NCBI RefSeq assembly: GCF_011752565.1
Contig: NZ_VWXK01000024.1
Location: 27,317 to 91,316 of the forward strand
DNA: 64,000 nucleotides
Reading direction: 5' to 3'
Source of the DNA: Pantoea sp. Ap-967
GTDB lineage: Bacteria > Pseudomonadota > Gammaproteobacteria > Pseudomonadales > Pseudomonadaceae
This document shows, one piece after another, positions 62,032-64,000 of this stretch. The notes beneath the pieces are model-generated. The model saw nothing but the letters and a program-made list of their open reading frames with translations. It did not search any database and had not been told where the DNA came from. The position numbers and the translations under genes are program-made. Position 1 is the stretch's first letter; each line of letters starts with the position of its first letter.

Positions 62032-62957
62032 GCAATACTCCGGAAGTCCGAGCGGTAACTGACCACGTCCACCAAGTCGGCGAAACGCTTGTTGGCGATC
62101 GATGCCTTGGCCACTGCGGCGGCCCGACTGTGAAGGCTGAAATTGAAATCTGGGAACGCGATGATGACCTGCTCCGGGAAGTCCAAAGCTACGGAGCTGA
62201 GGTAGCCAACCAAGCGACGCATACCGGCTTCACTGAACTCATCGTCACAGCACACCGCGAGCTTTTTGGTGCCTCCATCATTGATGAAGAAGGGAATGAT
62301 GCCGCTGGTTAGGTATTCAGAAGGCAGCACATCTCCAGCGGCAATCCGTTGGTATAGGTCGACATTCTTGCCCGTGGATGGGTAGAGGAATTTCACATTT
62401 TTAGCACCGTAGGTTCCGCGCATGTACGAGATAGCTTCGTACAGGAAGCTGGCACGCCTGTTGTCGATCACATAGATGGTGCCGTAGTTGACGTCGTCAA
62501 GGCCCCTGCAGCTCGCTACCTCAGTCACCACATCGTGATCTTTCGCATCCTTGTCATTGATCCAAAACAGCACCCCCGAAACGACTTCTGCGCAGATTCC
62601 GGTGTAACCAGCATTGAGCTGCTTTTTCTGGGGTGAGCGCTTAAAGCACTCCATGGCCATCGCCAGGTCGGTGAAGTGGCTTTTGAAGGTGCTGGTGGGG
62701 GCTTTGGGGTAGGCTTGCGATGAAAATTTTGACGAGATACACAGGTGCTTCAGGACGCCATCCTCCAAAGGAGATTGGCCTGTGTATACGTAGTCGATGC
62801 CATGGGTAGATCGCTCGGAGCTTGAGACCTGATGCGCTATGGGCCGGATGCAGTTCACGTCGACGCCTCTGATCGCTGCCTGCCAGCCAATGAATTTCAG
62901 GAAAGAAAAGACAATGTTCTCCCCATGCTCACCGATGCTTTTCGACCATTCTCCCAC
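62028..62957 (-). CDS. Putative PD-(D/E)XK-like nuclease of a two-gene defence-type operon
   Basis: A 309-residue protein. The opening MGEWSKSIGEHGENIVFSFLKFIGW has the helix-glutamate of restriction-endonuclease folds. HGIDYVY, followed by LKHLCISSKFSS, resembles the D...(E)xK core with serine in place of the glutamate before xK. The middle TFKSHFTDLAMAMECFKRS and INDKDAKDHDVVTEV are not assigned. It is coupled by a four-base overlap to the next gene. A nuclease role in phage defence is inferred from fold hints and the setting among decayed defence-like genes. Confidence 0.6.
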   Translation of the reverse strand: MGEWSKSIGEHGENIVFSFLKFIGWQAAIRGVDVNCIRPIAHQVSSSERSTHGIDYVYTGQSPLEDGVLKHLCISSKFSSQAYPKAPTSTFKSHFTDLAMAMECFKRSPQKKQLNAGYTGICAEVVSGVLFWINDKDAKDHDVVTEVASCRGLDDVNYGTIYVIDNRRASFLYEAISYMRGTYGAKNVKFLYPSTGKNVDLYQRIAAGDVLPSEYLTSGIIPFFINDGGTKKLAVCCDDEFSEAGMRRLVGYLSSVALDFPEQVIIAFPDFNFSLHSRAAAVAKASIANKRFADLVDVVSYRSDFRSIA

Positions 62958-63913
62958 TTAGCGGGCTCCTATTGATTTATACAGTGCGCAGCGAGGCCTG
63001 CCTGTTGGCTAGCCTATGGACTTGGTTCATGTGGAGAATATCGTAGCGAGAAAATTTCTATGGGCAAGCAATTTATTGAAAAATCGCTGCAGGCCTCGAA
63101 GCACAAGGGGTGGAATGTCCGAGGAGTTTTTTACAAAGCGTAGAAAAATTACACGTTCCGTATAAGCAATACACTTTAAGTGATCCGATTCCACATTTCG
63201 TGAACAGAAATTCTGTTTTTCTGCACAAATAACCAGTCTTCCTGTTTAGTTTTCCACGCTCTGTGAATATGTATACGTGTCTTGTTCACTTTGAGTGGAT
63301 CAATGTGTTGCTGCTTCCTACGTGATGAGTATTGCAACAGCGGAAGGCATTGGCTTTCCCGCGACAGAGGTCGCGTTTGGGGGGCGTAGGAGGCTTGGGG
63401 TCTGGTAGTGGGATCTCAGGCGGCTTGCCCGGAGGTCGGCGACACCAGACAAGCAAGCAGTGCTACCTCTCTAGGTCTGAGGCCGTTGTCGTACTTTTGG
63501 ATGCGTAGTGGAATGCTGCAGTTGAGGTTCAAAACGACAACGAGTCGGCGCGTTGCTAGAGCAGGCTAGCCCTCTGTAGGGAGGCTGTGGGTTTGGCACC
63601 GCGAAGCGCTCTATTTGGCCCCTCCAGCAGTCATGCGGGTTGTAGAGGGCTTGTAGTGCCAAGGAGGCCGCTAAATTGGGTAAAAGTGAGGAAAAACGTT
63701 AATTTTTCCTGGTGCGCTATTTGGCATCAAATAATCACGTAGATAATTGATTTCGCGTAATTTTTTTGGTGGTGCCAAAGGCCGTGCAGGTGCCAAATGA
63801 AGCGCCAACTTATATGGGTGAGATAGTAGGTTAGGAACGGGCGCATTAGCTCAGCTGCGACCTGGAGGGCCAGCGTAAGCGTCCGGCAAACTCACCTTCC
63901 GAACTCCAGTTTT
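62958..63913. other. About 950-bp gene-free right end
   Basis: No credible reading frame is present. Two similar dyads CACTTTAAGTG (63172-63182) and CACTTTGAGTG (63287-63297) lie 115 bp apart. Five TTTGGCAC/GTGCCAAA-like words lie between 63591 and 63800. ACAGAAATTCTGT occurs near 63204. It could hold promoters of the nuclease-like operon and of a gene beyond the window; no tRNA or attachment site is evident. Confidence 0.5.
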
Positions 63914-63959
63914 AAGGGCGATGGTGTCCGCGTATTTTCAAGCGGACGCGATCACCCTT
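63914..63959. repeat. Imperfect 18-bp inverted repeat
   Basis: AAGGGCGATGGTGTCCGC (63914-63931) and GCGGACGCGATCACCCTT (63942-63959) pair at 15 of 18 positions around a 10-base loop. It resembles a REP-like element or large hairpin. There is no gene near enough to call it a terminator. Confidence 0.55.
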
Positions 63960-64000
63960 ATCGCCAGGATTTCCATGCGCCAACGTAGCTCTTATCCCAA

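Noticed and set aside
63471..63662. 63-codon minus-strand frame in the gene-free right end
   Set aside because: No ribosome-binding site and no recognisable content.
63841..63900. tRNA-like start (GCATTAGCTCAGCTG) near the right end
   Set aside because: The following bases do not form anticodon or T arms and no CCA-ended acceptor stem pairs.

Overview
The window looks like an accessory or catabolic region of a Pseudomonas chromosome, probably of the putida/fluorescens type. This rests on the recognisable periplasmic broad-specificity racemase, MvaT-like H-NS protein, class I NrdB, ornithine cyclodeaminase and guanidine-II riboswitch. No database search was possible, so family names rest on motifs and remembered homologues. 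No rRNA, tRNA, transposase, integrase or CRISPR array was seen.

Left part (1-18.2 kb): the end of a nitrate/sulfonate/taurine-type ABC operon; a LysR gene; an orphan nrdB facing a DUF1289 gene; a class II aldolase with an MHS-type symporter; a complete basic-amino-acid ABC operon (7.7-10.8 kb) followed by a dCache chemoreceptor; a periplasmic racemase; a frameshifted FMN split-barrel gene; and an ArgP-type regulator.

Centre (18.3-28.9 kb): a gene set that reads as L-canavanine catabolism. Its parts are an Lrp regulator, homoserine dehydrogenase, aldehyde dehydrogenase, RidA, permease and PLP gamma-lyase. These are followed by an XRE-cupin regulator divergent from a B3/B4 tRNA-editing protein (CtdA-like), and by an SMR exporter preceded by a guanidine-II riboswitch. 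In the inferred route canavanine is split to homoserine and hydroxyguanidine, homoserine is oxidised through aspartate semialdehyde to aspartate, mischarged canavanyl-tRNA is cleared, and guanidinium is exported. A threonine-synthase-like gene with a second Lrp regulator follows.

Centre-right (28.9-45.2 kb): amino-acid permeases, an LctP-like permease, GST, an EamA exporter, two DapA-family lyases, a second ArgP-like regulator, a third Lrp regulator, a stand-alone PutA-type ribbon-helix-helix protein, ornithine cyclodeaminase, a LysE exporter and a MocR regulator.

The canavanine operon is repeated at 45.8-50.5 kb with a gutted homoserine dehydrogenase and no RidA. It is followed by a MocR regulator and a rubredoxin / FMN protein / FAD reductase operon that could form a reductive electron chain. 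The right end (55.5-64 kb) is decayed and defence-like: a DUF4365 protein, umuD, HTH and helicase pseudogenes with in-frame stops, an MvaT-like silencer, an overlapping two-gene nuclease-like pair, and about 1 kb without genes.

Two recurrent DNA motifs tie the region together. TATATTGAC-N6-GGTC occurs at three canavanine-related promoters. GAGCA/TGCTC palindromes lie upstream of nrdB/DUF1289, the ABC transporter, the threonine-synthase-like gene, a permease and ocd.
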